From positions 1 through 28,864 of the forward strand of contig JBHEMX010000006.1 of NCBI GenBank assembly GCA_046262355.1: a stretch of DNA of 28,864 nucleotides, given 5' to 3'. Shown here in pieces: positions 17,099-25,375 of the stretch. This stretch comes from DATADD01 sp046262355 (lineage in GTDB: Bacteria > Actinomycetota > CADDZG01 > WHSQ01). The notes beneath the pieces were generated by a model that was not told where the DNA came from, ran no database searches, and saw only the letters and a program-made list of their open reading frames with translations. Both the position numbers and the translations under genes were made by a program. Every line of letters begins with the position of its first letter. The first letter of the stretch is position 1.

Positions 17099-18085
17099 AT
17101 GGCGCAGGGATTGCTGGAACGGCTGGCGGAGGGCGTGGTGTTGGGCGACGGCGGCTACCTGCTGGAGCTCGAGAAGCGCGGCTACGTCCAGGCGGGGCCC
17201 TTCACCCCTGAGGTCAGCATCACGAACCCGGAGGCTCTTGCGCAGTTGCATCGGGAGTTCATGCGCGCCGGAGCCGAGGTGCTGCAGGCGCTCACCTTCT
17301 ACGCCAGCGAGGACAAGCTCGCGACCGTCGGGCTCGAGGGCAAGGTCGGAGACATCAACCGGGCGGCGGTGAGCATCGCTCGTGAGGTCGCCGCGGAGGG
17401 CGACGCGCTGGTGGCCGGCAACCTCAGTCTCACGTGGGCCTATGAACCGTCCGATCCGGCGTCCGCCGATCACGTGCGAGCACTGTTCGATCGTCAGCTC
17501 GAGGACTTCATGGATGTCGGCATCGATCTCGTGATCTCGGAGACGTTCACATGGCTCGGTGAGGCTCTCCTCGCGACCGAGCGGGCGAAGAGGACCGGTC
17601 TTCCCGTCGTAACGACGATGTCCTACGAGAATGATGCGCATGCTTATGAGGGAGACTCTCCGGGAGACTGTGCTCGCAAGCTCAGCGATGCCGGCGCGGA
17701 CGTCGTCGGCATCAACTGCCTCCGTAGCCCGGAGAACACGCTGCCGCTCATGAGAGAGGTCCGCGCTGCGGTCTCCGGCTATGTGGCGAGCCAGCCCGTC
17801 GCGTATCGCACGCCGCTAGACAAGCCCGACTTCACATCGCTGGACGAGTTCCCGACGGCTCTCGATCCACTGCAGCTTACGCGCTCCGAGATGGGCGAAT
17901 ACGCGCTCGAGGCGCGCTCCATGGGGATCAACTTCATCGGTTCCTGCTGCGGGTCGGTTGCCGCGCATGTGCGCGAGATGGGCCGCGCTCTCGGAAAGCT
18001 TCCCGATGAGGAGCGTCGCTGGCGGATCGACTACGACAAGCCGATGTCCGCCTACGAGTACCACCACCACGCCGCCCAGACGTGA
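17099..18085 (+). CDS. Betaine-homocysteine S-methyltransferase family protein
   Basis: The 328-residue enzyme belongs to the zinc-dependent homocysteine S-methyltransferase family and closely resembles betaine-homocysteine methyltransferase (BHMT), which converts glycine betaine and homocysteine to dimethylglycine and methionine. BHMT-like stretches include AGPFTPEVSITNPEALAQLH, LTFYASEDKL and AAEGDALVAGN. The zinc cysteines are Cys207 in GINCLRSPENT, and Cys283-Cys284 in GSCCG. Length is shorter than animal BHMT (about 400 residues), which has a C-terminal oligomerisation extension. GAGGAGGAAG precedes the ATG. Its stop overlaps the next start (GTGA), so translation is coupled to the oxidase. 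Methylation donors other than betaine remain possible within this family. Confidence 0.85.
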   Translation: MAQGLLERLAEGVVLGDGGYLLELEKRGYVQAGPFTPEVSITNPEALAQLHREFMRAGAEVLQALTFYASEDKLATVGLEGKVGDINRAAVSIAREVAAEGDALVAGNLSLTWAYEPSDPASADHVRALFDRQLEDFMDVGIDLVISETFTWLGEALLATERAKRTGLPVVTTMSYENDAHAYEGDSPGDCARKLSDAGADVVGINCLRSPENTLPLMREVRAAVSGYVASQPVAYRTPLDKPDFTSLDEFPTALDPLQLTRSEMGEYALEARSMGINFIGSCCGSVAAHVREMGRALGKLPDEERRWRIDYDKPMSAYEYHHHAAQT

Positions 18086-19248
18086 GCAGGGACTACCGTC
18101 ACATCGTCGTCGGACTGGGAGGGATAGGCAGCGCCGCGGCCTATTGGCTGGCGCGCCGTTGCGGCGCGGATGTCCTCGGCCTCGAGCGGTTCGAGATAGG
18201 GCACGAGCGTGGCGCGTCCCACGACCACTCGCGCATAATCCGGCACTCCTATCATACGCCGGCCTACGTCGAGCTCACCAGGGGCGCCTATGACTCGTGG
18301 GCGCAGCTCGAGGCCGATGCCGACGAGACCCTGATCGTCAAGACCGGAGGCATCGACCTCTGGCCCGCGTACGCCGCCATCCCGATGGAGGACTACACGT
18401 CGAGTTTGACGGCTTGCTCCGTGCCGTATGAGCTCCTCGGTGCGCACGAGGTCATGCAACGCTGGCCGCAGTTCCGGATCGACGACGACACGCGCGCGCT
18501 CTTTCAGGCCGACGGCGGCATAGCGCCGGCGGCGCGCTGCAACGCGGCGCACATCCGAATGGCGCGCCGGCACGGCGCCACGCTACGTGAGCGCGCGCCG
18601 GTCACCTCGGTGCGTCCCATCGACGACGAGTTCGAGGTCGCCGCGGGAGGCGAGCGCTATCGCTGCGAGCGACTGGTCATCGCGGCCGACGCATGGACGA
18701 ATGAGATCCTCGCACACTTCGATGTCGAGTTGCCGCTTACCGTGACGCAAGAACAGGTGACGTACTGGGCGAGCCCCCGGCTCGCCGACTTCGCGCCGGA
18801 TCGATTCCCCATCTGGATCTGGATGGACGAACCTTCGTTCTACGGCTTCCCGGTCTTCGGTGAGCGCGGCGTCAAGGCGGCTCAGGACGTCGGGGGTCGC
18901 GAGGTGACGCCGCAGACGCGGACCTTCGACACGGACAGGGAGGCACTTCGACGCGTGACCGAGTTCCTCGACGCTCACATACCGGATGCGCTTGGTCCCA
19001 TCATCTACACGAAGAGTTGTCTCTACACGATGCCGCCGGATCGGGACTTCGTGATCGACGCGGTGCCGGGACAACCTCACGCCTACGCGGCGCTCGGCGC
19101 GGCCCACGGCTTCAAGTTCGCATCGCTGTTCGGTCGGATCCTCAGCGACCTCGCGCTCGACGGCGAAACTCGCTACGGTATCGACCAGTTCGCCGTGGAT
19201 CGTCCGTCCCTGACGATGAAGGATCCGGTCAAGAGCTTCATGATCTGA
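18082..19248 (+). CDS. Monomeric sarcosine oxidase / N-methyl amino acid oxidase-like flavoenzyme
   Basis: The 388-residue protein is a DAO-fold flavoprotein of the MSOX/MTOX group, which oxidises N-methyl amino acids, releasing formaldehyde and hydrogen peroxide. The FAD motif GLGGIGSAAAYWLA is at residues 11-24, and HSRIIRHSY at 49-57 is the family signature. Cys313 in SCLYTMPPDRDFVID is placed where MSOX attaches FAD covalently. Lys345 in AHGFKF corresponds to the oxygen-activating lysine. The GTG start overlaps the upstream stop codon. In a betaine pathway it would act on sarcosine or dimethylglycine. N-methyltryptophan or pipecolate as substrates cannot be ruled out. Confidence 0.88.
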   Translation: MSRDYRHIVVGLGGIGSAAAYWLARRCGADVLGLERFEIGHERGASHDHSRIIRHSYHTPAYVELTRGAYDSWAQLEADADETLIVKTGGIDLWPAYAAIPMEDYTSSLTACSVPYELLGAHEVMQRWPQFRIDDDTRALFQADGGIAPAARCNAAHIRMARRHGATLRERAPVTSVRPIDDEFEVAAGGERYRCERLVIAADAWTNEILAHFDVELPLTVTQEQVTYWASPRLADFAPDRFPIWIWMDEPSFYGFPVFGERGVKAAQDVGGREVTPQTRTFDTDREALRRVTEFLDAHIPDALGPIIYTKSCLYTMPPDRDFVIDAVPGQPHAYAALGAAHGFKFASLFGRILSDLALDGETRYGIDQFAVDRPSLTMKDPVKSFMI

Positions 19249-19266
19249 GCGTTTTTCTGCGCTCAG
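19245..19266. terminator. Bidirectional hairpin containing both convergent stop codons
   Basis: CTGAGCG (19245-19251) and CGCTCAG (19260-19266) form a perfect 7-bp stem with loop TTTTTCTG. The TGA of the oxidase (19246-19248) lies in the left arm. The TGA of the minus-strand response regulator (19263-19265) lies in the right arm. The placement strongly suggests a shared terminator, although no T-tract follows the stem. Confidence 0.6.
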
Positions 19267-19634
19267 TTGCACAGAGAGATCAGCTTCGGGACGACCGCTT
19301 CGTGTATCGAATCGCCCTTCGTCATGTAAGCGTCCGCACCGAGCGACAAGACGGTGTCGGAGGTGCTCGGGTCGAACGCGGAGAGCACGAGGATCTTCGT
19401 CTTCGGAGAGCAGCTGCATATCTTGGGGATCGCGGTGAACCCGTCCATCACCGGCATCGCGAGATCGAGGACGACAACGTCGGGGTGCTGGCACGACACG
19501 ATCTGAACCGCCTCGGCGCCATTCGAGGCTTCGCCCACGATCTCGAAACGCCCGTCGAGCTCGAGCGTGAGACGAAGCAGCATCCGTATCTCGGCGACAT
19601 CATCGGCGAGAAGCACCCGGCAGAGTTGGTCCAT
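19263..19634 (-). CDS. Single-domain response regulator (receiver only)
   Basis: The 123-residue product consists of one CheY-like receiver domain and nothing else. The acidic pair Asp11-Asp12 (LLADD), the phosphoacceptor Asp57 (VVVLDLAMP), Ser85 in ILVLSAFD and Lys106 in YMTKGD are all present, so it should be phosphorylated by a histidine kinase. No kinase gene is nearby. With no output domain it probably works by protein contact, for instance as a phosphorelay shuttle. An in-frame GTG two codons upstream (19638-19640) is an equally possible start. Upstream at 19695-19712 lies a motif shared with the GGDEF-EAL gene. Confidence 0.88.
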   Translation of the reverse strand: MDQLCRVLLADDVAEIRMLLRLTLELDGRFEIVGEASNGAEAVQIVSCQHPDVVVLDLAMPVMDGFTAIPKICSCSPKTKILVLSAFDPSTSDTVLSLGADAYMTKGDSIHEAVVPKLISLCN

Positions 19635-19694
19635 GACCACATTGTGAAGAGCGCTTCTTGGTTAAGACAGAAGATTCAGGGGAAAAGCGAGAAA

Positions 19695-19712
19695 ATGGCC
19701 CGAAAGGGCTAG
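19695..19712 (-). promoter_or_regulatory. Motif shared with the GGDEF-EAL upstream region (copy 1)
   Basis: The plus strand reads ATGGCCCGAAAGGGCTAG. It lies about 60 bases upstream of the response regulator start. Its first 15 bases match ATAGCCCGAAAGAGC at 24305-24319 at 13 positions. Here the core is also a small GCCC-GAAA-GGGC hairpin, but the second copy does not fold equally well, so a protein-binding DNA site seems likelier than an RNA element. Confidence 0.3.
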
Positions 19713-19830
19713 TCGGTTTAGGAGAATGCATCGCGTCGCGGGACGTTTTCGCGTTGTTCGCAGCGAAGCTCGACCTCCGATAGCCTTTCCGTCAGCCCCC
19801 ATGCAGGGGCCACGAGCGGAGGAGATGCAG

Positions 19831-20871
19831 TTGGACGGCGAACTACTGAAGAGGCTCCTCTCGACGCCGGGTGTGTCGGGGCGCGAAGAACGCATCAGGG
19901 AAGTCGTCGAGAAAGAGTTGACGGGGCTCGTCGACGAAGTGCGCACGGATCGGCTCGGCAGCCTGCTCGGCGTGCGTAAGGGTGGCGCGCCGCGACTCAT
20001 GTTGTGTGCACACATGGACTCGATCGGCTTCCTCGTGAGGCACATCGACGACGACGGATACCTGCGCATCTCTCCCGTCGGCGGGTTCGACACGCGTACG
20101 CTCGTGATGCAGCGCGTTCTCGTCACGGGCAAGAACGACTACGTCGGACTGCTCGCTCCCGCGACGAAACCCATCCACCTCTTGAAGAAGGAAGAACGCG
20201 AGAAGACTCCGAAGATCGAGGAGTTCTTCGTGGATCTCATGCTTCCTGCGGATGAGGTGAAGCAGAACATCTCGATAGGCGACCCGGTCACGCTTCTGCG
20301 CGAGCCGATAGTGACCGATAGGGCAGTAACCGCTCCATATCTCGACGACCGCCTCGGCGTTTACGTATTGCTCGAGGCTTTGCGTCGCATGAGGGGCACC
20401 GGCGTCGAGGTCGATGCGGTCATCAGCGTCCAGGAAGAGGTCGGCGTGCGCGGGGCCGCCACGAGCGCATTCGGGATCGAGCCCGACATCGGCATCGCGC
20501 TGGACATCACGGTAGCCGCCGACCTGCCCGGCTCGGCAAGCAGCGACCAGGTCACCGTGCTGGGCAAGGGCGCTTCGATAGGCGTGATGGATTCGCTGTC
20601 GATCTCCGATCCCCGCCTCGTTCGAACGTTCCGCGAACTTGCCGAGCGCGACGGGATCGAACACCAACTCGAGGTCGCTCTGGGCGGCGGCACCGATGCG
20701 GGCGCGATGCAGCTGTCGCGCGCCGGCGTGCCCGTCATCACGATCTCGACGCCGGTGAGATACGTGCACACCGCCAACGAGATGGCGCTCGCCTCCGACA
20801 TCGACGCAACCGTGATGCTCGTTGCTCGCTTCCTGGAGTCCGTCGCCGACGTGGACCTGGAATGGCGATAG
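19831..20871 (+). CDS. M42-family metallo-aminopeptidase
   Basis: The 346-residue protein matches M42 peptidases (glutamyl/tetrahedral aminopeptidase and CelM-like), di-zinc exopeptidases that trim peptides in large cytoplasmic complexes. The expected ligands are visible: His61-x-Asp63 in CAHMDSIGF, Asp172 in APYLDDRLG, the catalytic Glu202-Glu203 in SVQEEVGVRG, Asp225 in ALDIT and His313 in RYVHTANE. TTG at 19831 is chosen because GGAGGAG lies 6 bases upstream and family homology starts there. ATG codons at 19801 and 19825 are in frame, but the first has no binding site and the second directly abuts it. The gene converges on the ABC-F gene with a 56-base gap. Confidence 0.88.
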   Translation: MDGELLKRLLSTPGVSGREERIREVVEKELTGLVDEVRTDRLGSLLGVRKGGAPRLMLCAHMDSIGFLVRHIDDDGYLRISPVGGFDTRTLVMQRVLVTGKNDYVGLLAPATKPIHLLKKEEREKTPKIEEFFVDLMLPADEVKQNISIGDPVTLLREPIVTDRAVTAPYLDDRLGVYVLLEALRRMRGTGVEVDAVISVQEEVGVRGAATSAFGIEPDIGIALDITVAADLPGSASSDQVTVLGKGASIGVMDSLSISDPRLVRTFRELAERDGIEHQLEVALGGGTDAGAMQLSRAGVPVITISTPVRYVHTANEMALASDIDATVMLVARFLESVADVDLEWR

Positions 20872-20896
20872 CCCGTCGCGTCGGTGCCTCGGGTCT

Positions 20897-20911
20897 GCAG
20901 GAGGTCCCTGC
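20897..20911. terminator. Small hairpin between convergent genes
   Basis: GCAGG and CCTGC pair around AGGTC in the 56-base gap between the M42 peptidase stop (20871) and the ABC-F stop (20928). It is short and lacks a T-tract, so the terminator assignment rests mainly on its position. Confidence 0.3.
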
Positions 20912-20927
20912 GCAAGTGAAGGTCCGG

Positions 20928-22517
20928 CTAGGCGAGTGCAACCAGGTCAAGCAGATCGTCGCTCCAGTGTTCCAGCGTCCCTTCCGGCATGACCAGAACC
21001 CTCTCGGGACTCAACTGATCGACGAAGTCCTTATCGTGACTCACGATCATCATCGCTCCGGGCCACCCCTTCAGTGCTTGCGCGACCGCCTGCAGCGACG
21101 GTGGATCAAGGTTGTTTGTCGGCTCGTCGAGCAGCAGCAGGTTGTGGCGTCCGGCTACGAGTTGCGCCAGCGCCAGCTTCGTCTTCTCGCCGCCCGATAG
21201 AGTGCCCGCATCCTGGAACGCCATCTCGCCGGTCAGGCCGAACATCCCTAGAAGCGCGCGCAGTTGCTGATCAGGGACCGAGGAGTGTGCCCGCATGTGC
21301 GACAGCACATCCACGCCCGCGCTGATGTCCTCATGCTCCTGCGCGTAGTAGCCGAGGGACACTCCCGCGCCGAACGTCACTTGTCCTGCGTCCGGCTCGG
21401 TCCTCCCTGCGACGATCCGGAACAGCGTCGTCTTTCCCGCACCGTTCAAGCCCATCACTAGGAGGCGCTCGCCGCGCCCCAGCGAGAAGGCGAGATCGGA
21501 GAACACGGGCGCCTCGCCGTAGCCTTTCTCGAGGCCCTCGGTCTTGAGCACCTCTTTCGGAGCCCGCGGCGGCTCGGGGAAGCGAACCGTGATGCGGCGA
21601 TCCTTGGCGGGCGCGTCGACTGCGTCGCTGCGCAGGCGCTCCACGCGACTGTCGAGCGACTTCGCGATGCGCGCCCGTCTCTGCGTCTGATGGCGCATCG
21701 CGTCCGCCAGCGAGCTGAGACGGGCGATCTCCGATCGCTGGCGCGTCGCCATGCGCGCCAAGCGCTGCTCGTCGCGCTTGCGCGCTGCCCGGTACTCGGA
21801 GTACGTGCCCTTGTACTCGAACAACCGGCTCCCGTCGAGATGCACGACGCGTGTTATGGCCTCGTCCAGCAGAACGAGATCGTGACTGACCACGAGCAAT
21901 GCGCCCTTGTAGGTGCGAAGGAACTTCATGAGCCAGGCCTTGGCGTCGGTGTCGAGGTGGTTCGTGGGCTCGTCGAGTAGCAAGGCGTCGCTTCCCGCGA
22001 ACAGGATGCGGGCAAGCTCGACCCGTCGCCGCTCTCCGCCCGACAGCGCACCCATCGGGACACCGAGCCGGTCCTCGTTCAACCCCAAACCAGCGGCTAT
22101 GCGGCGCGCCGAAGAGTCGGCGAGGTAGCCGCCTGCGACACGGAAGGACTCTTCCGCGCGCGAGTAGCGACCGACGTTGCGCGGGGAGGCATCCTCCTCC
22201 AGTTGCCGGCGAAGCTTCTCGACCCTCATCGCATGCTCGTCCAGGCCGCGACCCGAGATCACGTGTACGAGCGCCGTCGTCGTCCTCACCGGGCCATGAA
22301 GGCGCGGGTCCTGGCGCAGATGCTCGAGTGCGCCGCGCCGCAGCACGCGCCCGCCCACGGGCGACTCCTCGCCCGCGAGGACCTTCAGAAAGCTCGTCTT
22401 TCCGGCGCCGTTGCGTCCGACGAGGCCTACTTTGTCACCGGGATACAGTGCCAGGGACGCGTCCTCGACGACCGGACGTCCTGCGACCTCGACGGTCAGA
22501 CTCTCTGCGAAGAGCAC
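20928..22517 (-). CDS. ABC-F family ATPase
   Basis: The 529-residue soluble protein carries two ABC ATPase domains and no membrane segment, which defines the ABC-F group of ribosome-associated factors (translation factors and antibiotic ribosome-protection proteins). Domain 1 has GRNGAGKT (34-41), LSGGERRRVELA and LLLDEPTNHLD. Domain 2 has GLNGAGKTT, LSGGEKTKLALAQLV and LLLDEPTNNLD. A charged linker rich in Arg (RKRDEQRLARMATRQRSEIA onward) joins them and would reach into the ribosomal E site. The GTG at 22515-22517 is preferred since GAAGG lies 6 bases upstream and the first ABC strand begins immediately. Further upstream codons look non-coding. It lies 62 bases downstream of the GGDEF-EAL gene on the same strand. 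Whether it gives drug resistance cannot be told. Confidence 0.92.
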   Translation of the reverse strand: MLFAESLTVEVAGRPVVEDASLALYPGDKVGLVGRNGAGKTSFLKVLAGEESPVGGRVLRRGALEHLRQDPRLHGPVRTTTALVHVISGRGLDEHAMRVEKLRRQLEEDASPRNVGRYSRAEESFRVAGGYLADSSARRIAAGLGLNEDRLGVPMGALSGGERRRVELARILFAGSDALLLDEPTNHLDTDAKAWLMKFLRTYKGALLVVSHDLVLLDEAITRVVHLDGSRLFEYKGTYSEYRAARKRDEQRLARMATRQRSEIARLSSLADAMRHQTQRRARIAKSLDSRVERLRSDAVDAPAKDRRITVRFPEPPRAPKEVLKTEGLEKGYGEAPVFSDLAFSLGRGERLLVMGLNGAGKTTLFRIVAGRTEPDAGQVTFGAGVSLGYYAQEHEDISAGVDVLSHMRAHSSVPDQQLRALLGMFGLTGEMAFQDAGTLSGGEKTKLALAQLVAGRHNLLLLDEPTNNLDPPSLQAVAQALKGWPGAMMIVSHDKDFVDQLSPERVLVMPEGTLEHWSDDLLDLVALA

Positions 22518-22579
22518 AGCATACCTTCGTCTTCGACCGATGGGAACGACGTCGCGCGCTGCGACCTCGCCGAGAGAGC

Positions 22580-24211
22580 CTACCGGCCGGCAGAGAGCAC
22601 GGTGTCTTCGGTGGACGGCGCACCGCCGCATCGAGTCGCGTGGCCCTCGAGCAGTGCCTCGATTGCGCTCGCCTCGAGCGGCTTGGCGAAGTAGTAGCCC
22701 TGTCCCATGACGCAGCTCAGCTCGCGCAGCCTGTGCCATTGCTGAGCGACCTCGATGCCCTCTGCTACGACCTTCATCCGCAGGGCGCCGGCAAGCCTGA
22801 TGATGGCGAGCGCGAGGTCAGACTCCTCCTCGGTTCCACGTCCAACGCTGTCGATGAAGTACTTGTCGATCTTGACGATGTCGACGGGCAGATTCTTGAA
22901 CCTGCTCGGCGAGAGGTACCCCGTGCCGAAGTCATCCAACGCCAGTTGGATCCCCATGCCTCGGAGCTCATCGAGTTTCTCGAGCGCCGCATCCTCGAGC
23001 TGCATCAGCACCCCCTCAGGCAGTTCCAGTACGAGGTGAGATGGCTCGAAGTCTGCTTCGGCGAGCGTCGCGGCAACGTCCGAGACGAAGGAGGGCGTCT
23101 GCACCTCACGGCTCGATAGGTTGACGTTGAGCTTGAGAGGCGTGGCCGCAGGCCAGCGCTTCTGCCACTCACGGACCTGGCGGCATGAGCGCTCCAGGAC
23201 CCAGCGGCTTATCGCCAGGATCAGACCCGTCTCCTCGGCGACGGATATGAAGTCGCGCGGGGCCAAGACCCCGTACTCCGGATGTCTCCAACGGATCAGC
23301 GCCTCCACGGCCGCGATGTCACCGGAGAGAAGGTCGACGATGGGCTGGTAGACGAGTGTCAGTTCGCCGCGGCTCATCGCTCGCTGCAGTTGAGCCTTCA
23401 CCTCCATGCGCTGCAGCACGACGGCGTGCATCTCGGGTGCGAAAATCGCGTAGCGACCCTTGCCTTCGCTCTTGGCCCTGTACATCGCCACGTCGGCATT
23501 GCGCAAGAGCTCTCCGGTGTCGTCCTTGCCCCCCGCACTGAAAGCGATGCCGACGCTCGTGTGTATACACACCTCCTTGCCGGCAAGCAGGAATGGAGTC
23601 GTCATCGCGCGAAGGATCCGCTCCGCGATGCGTATCGCAACTTCCGGAGCGGCTGCGTCCTTGAGCAGAACGGCGAACTCGTCCCCACCGATGCGCGCCG
23701 CGGTGTCGCTCGGGCGCAAGCAGGTCGCGAGTCGCTCGGCCACCGACACGAGCAGACTGTCACCGGCGTCATGCCCGAGACTGTCGTTGATCGTCTTGAA
23801 GTCGTCGAGATCGAGGTACAGCACCGCCACCGGAGCGTGAGCGCGGCTGCGCGCCGCAAGTGCGTGCTGCACGCGATCGGTGAAGAGTTCACGGTTGGCG
23901 AGCTTCGTCAGCGAATCGTGGAACGCCTGGTGCTTGAGCTCCTCCTCGAGCGCCCTCAGCTTCTGTAGCGACGCCTCGAGTTGCACGTTCTCTCGCTGCG
24001 ACTCGTAGGCGCGGTAGGCGAGGAAGCCCGTGATCACGGGTACCAACAGCAACCATCCTCGGCGTGGATCCATCGCTCGCAGGAATGGGTGGTGGCTGAA
24101 CCAGCCGAGGCCCGAGAGCAGAGCAGTCACGACCGCCACGGCGGAGAAGACCCAGGCTCGTTCCCGCTTCCTGCGGTGCGAGGTGTCCCCTGATCTGTCT
24201 CGTGGCTCCAA
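22580..24211 (-). CDS. Membrane-bound GGDEF-EAL cyclic-di-GMP enzyme
   Basis: The 543-residue protein makes and/or degrades the second messenger cyclic di-GMP. Two transmembrane helices (about 20-37 and 53-66) and a short coiled coil (70-95) precede a GGDEF domain with an intact GGDEF at 175-179. An RPSD inhibitory I-site lies at 166-169, at the canonical five-residue spacing. The EAL domain keeps EAL (303-305), LDDFGTGY, VKIDKYFID and AEGIE. The usual ITES is replaced by LPEG with its Glu retained. Both activities therefore look possible. The N-terminus has no sensory domain beyond the membrane helices. TTG at 24209-24211 is the most reasonable start. A frame extending to 24529 would overlap the divergent YihY gene and is rejected. 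The start is less certain than the rest. Confidence 0.9.
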   Translation of the reverse strand: MEPRDRSGDTSHRRKRERAWVFSAVAVVTALLSGLGWFSHHPFLRAMDPRRGWLLLVPVITGFLAYRAYESQRENVQLEASLQKLRALEEELKHQAFHDSLTKLANRELFTDRVQHALAARSRAHAPVAVLYLDLDDFKTINDSLGHDAGDSLLVSVAERLATCLRPSDTAARIGGDEFAVLLKDAAAPEVAIRIAERILRAMTTPFLLAGKEVCIHTSVGIAFSAGGKDDTGELLRNADVAMYRAKSEGKGRYAIFAPEMHAVVLQRMEVKAQLQRAMSRGELTLVYQPIVDLLSGDIAAVEALIRWRHPEYGVLAPRDFISVAEETGLILAISRWVLERSCRQVREWQKRWPAATPLKLNVNLSSREVQTPSFVSDVAATLAEADFEPSHLVLELPEGVLMQLEDAALEKLDELRGMGIQLALDDFGTGYLSPSRFKNLPVDIVKIDKYFIDSVGRGTEEESDLALAIIRLAGALRMKVVAEGIEVAQQWHRLRELSCVMGQGYYFAKPLEASAIEALLEGHATRCGGAPSTEDTVLSAGR

Positions 24212-24304
24212 GTCGTCCCCCCCAGCCGTCTTGGGTCCACGGCCTGAGTGCTCTGTGTTCCAACTCTCTTCATGGGGTTTTCGACACCCGAACGAGGATT
24301 CCTC

Positions 24305-24342
24305 ATAGCCCGAAAGAGCCCTTCGCGCATGATCGAAAGGGA
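24305..24342 (-). promoter_or_regulatory. Motif shared with the response-regulator upstream region (copy 2)
   Basis: ATAGCCCGAAAGAGC at 24305-24319 resembles the site upstream of the response regulator at 19695. A second, weaker copy, TCGAAAGGGACTAC, lies at about 24333-24346. Both precede the GGDEF-EAL gene start by roughly 95-135 bases, within the 180-base gap to the divergent YihY gene. The role is inferred from recurrence only. Confidence 0.25.
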
Positions 24343-24391
24343 CTACCGGCGGAGGCACTAGGCTGCGACCTGCCGACGCCGGGAGGAGCGA

Positions 24392-25315
24392 GTGAGCACC
24401 GCCACAGCCGTGCCCGAGACGTACACGCTCGAGGGCGACGACGCCCTCGAAGCGCTCCGGCGCGCCGGATGGGGACGGCTGCTGAAGGACGCCTTCCACC
24501 GCTTCCGAGCCGCCGACGGCTTCAGTCACTCTCGGGCGCTCGCGTACCAGTTCACCCTCACTGCACTGCCCGGCCTCATCGCGATCGTCGGTCTTGCTAC
24601 CGCCCTCGATCAGGAAACCTTTCGCAGGATCCTGCGGGAAACGCTGCAGGGCCTCGCTCCGGGCCCCGCGGGATCGGTGCTCACAAGGGCGTTCGAACAG
24701 GGCTCCGAAGCGGGCGGCGGATCCGGTACGAGCGCTCTCGTGATCGGACTGTTGGTGGCCGTCGTTTCGGGCACCATCGCGATGGGAACCGTCGAGCGGG
24801 GCGCGAACCGCATCTACGGGGTCAAGAAGGATCGCGGGTCGATCGCGAAGTACGCGACGGCTCTGCTTCTCGCATCATCATCCGGTCTCCTCATGTTGGC
24901 CGCGTTCGTGTTGCTCGTCGCGGGCCGCGCGATCGAGGATGCGGTGAGGGTGACCGGAAGCTGGAGCGACACGATCCTGACGCTATGGGACTTTGCCCGC
25001 TGGCCGGCAGGGGTCGTCTTCGTCGTGGTTGCCTTCGCCCTGCTGTTCAAGAGATCACCGCGGCGCATACAGCCCGCGGCGTCGTGGCTGACGGTGGGTT
25101 CGGCGCTCGCCGTGATCCTGTTCTCGGCCTTCACGGCGCTGCTGACGCTCTATCTGAACGTCAGCAAGAGCTTCGGCCAGACCTACGGGCCGCTTGCGGG
25201 GATGATCGGCATCCTGCTGTGGGCACATCTCACTTCCTTGGCCTTGTTCTTGGGCTTGGCGTTCGCCGCTCAATTGGAGGCCGTCAGGGCGGGAGTCCCG
25301 GCGCCTCAAGAGTGA
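24392..25315 (+). CDS. YihY/virulence factor BrkB family membrane protein
   Basis: The 307-residue integral membrane protein has about six hydrophobic segments, including FTLTALPGLIAIVGLATAL, SALVIGLLVAVVSGTIAMG, LLLASSSGLLMLAAFVLLVA, WPAGVVFVVVAFALLF, SALAVILFSAFTALLTLYL and LAGMIGILLWAHLTSLALFLG. The pattern SHSRALAYQFTLTALPGL at the first helix and the late Y-G-x-L-A-G-x-I-G-x-L-L-W are characteristic of the family. YihY/BrkB proteins were once called RNase BN in error, and their function is not settled. GGAGGAG precedes the GTG start at 24392. It is followed 60 bases later by the DNA ligase gene on the same strand. Confidence 0.9.
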   Translation: MSTATAVPETYTLEGDDALEALRRAGWGRLLKDAFHRFRAADGFSHSRALAYQFTLTALPGLIAIVGLATALDQETFRRILRETLQGLAPGPAGSVLTRAFEQGSEAGGGSGTSALVIGLLVAVVSGTIAMGTVERGANRIYGVKKDRGSIAKYATALLLASSSGLLMLAAFVLLVAGRAIEDAVRVTGSWSDTILTLWDFARWPAGVVFVVVAFALLFKRSPRRIQPAASWLTVGSALAVILFSAFTALLTLYLNVSKSFGQTYGPLAGMIGILLWAHLTSLALFLGLAFAAQLEAVRAGVPAPQE

Positions 25316-25375
25316 CGAACCGGGCTGGAAACCGCCGGGGCCGCTCGGGGGCCGACCAGCCGCGACAATCGCTTC

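Noticed and set aside
15020..17641. An 873-codon minus-strand open frame across the divergent cluster
   Set aside because: It overlaps three well-supported genes, including the GcvT-like and BHMT-like genes. Its translation is Arg/Gly-rich without domains, and long antisense frames are expected at this GC content.
19676..19720. A cyclic-di-GMP riboswitch near the GAAA hairpin
   Set aside because: Only a 4-bp GCCC-GAAA-GGGC hairpin is present. The conserved second helix and the receptor sequences of known c-di-GMP riboswitches are absent.
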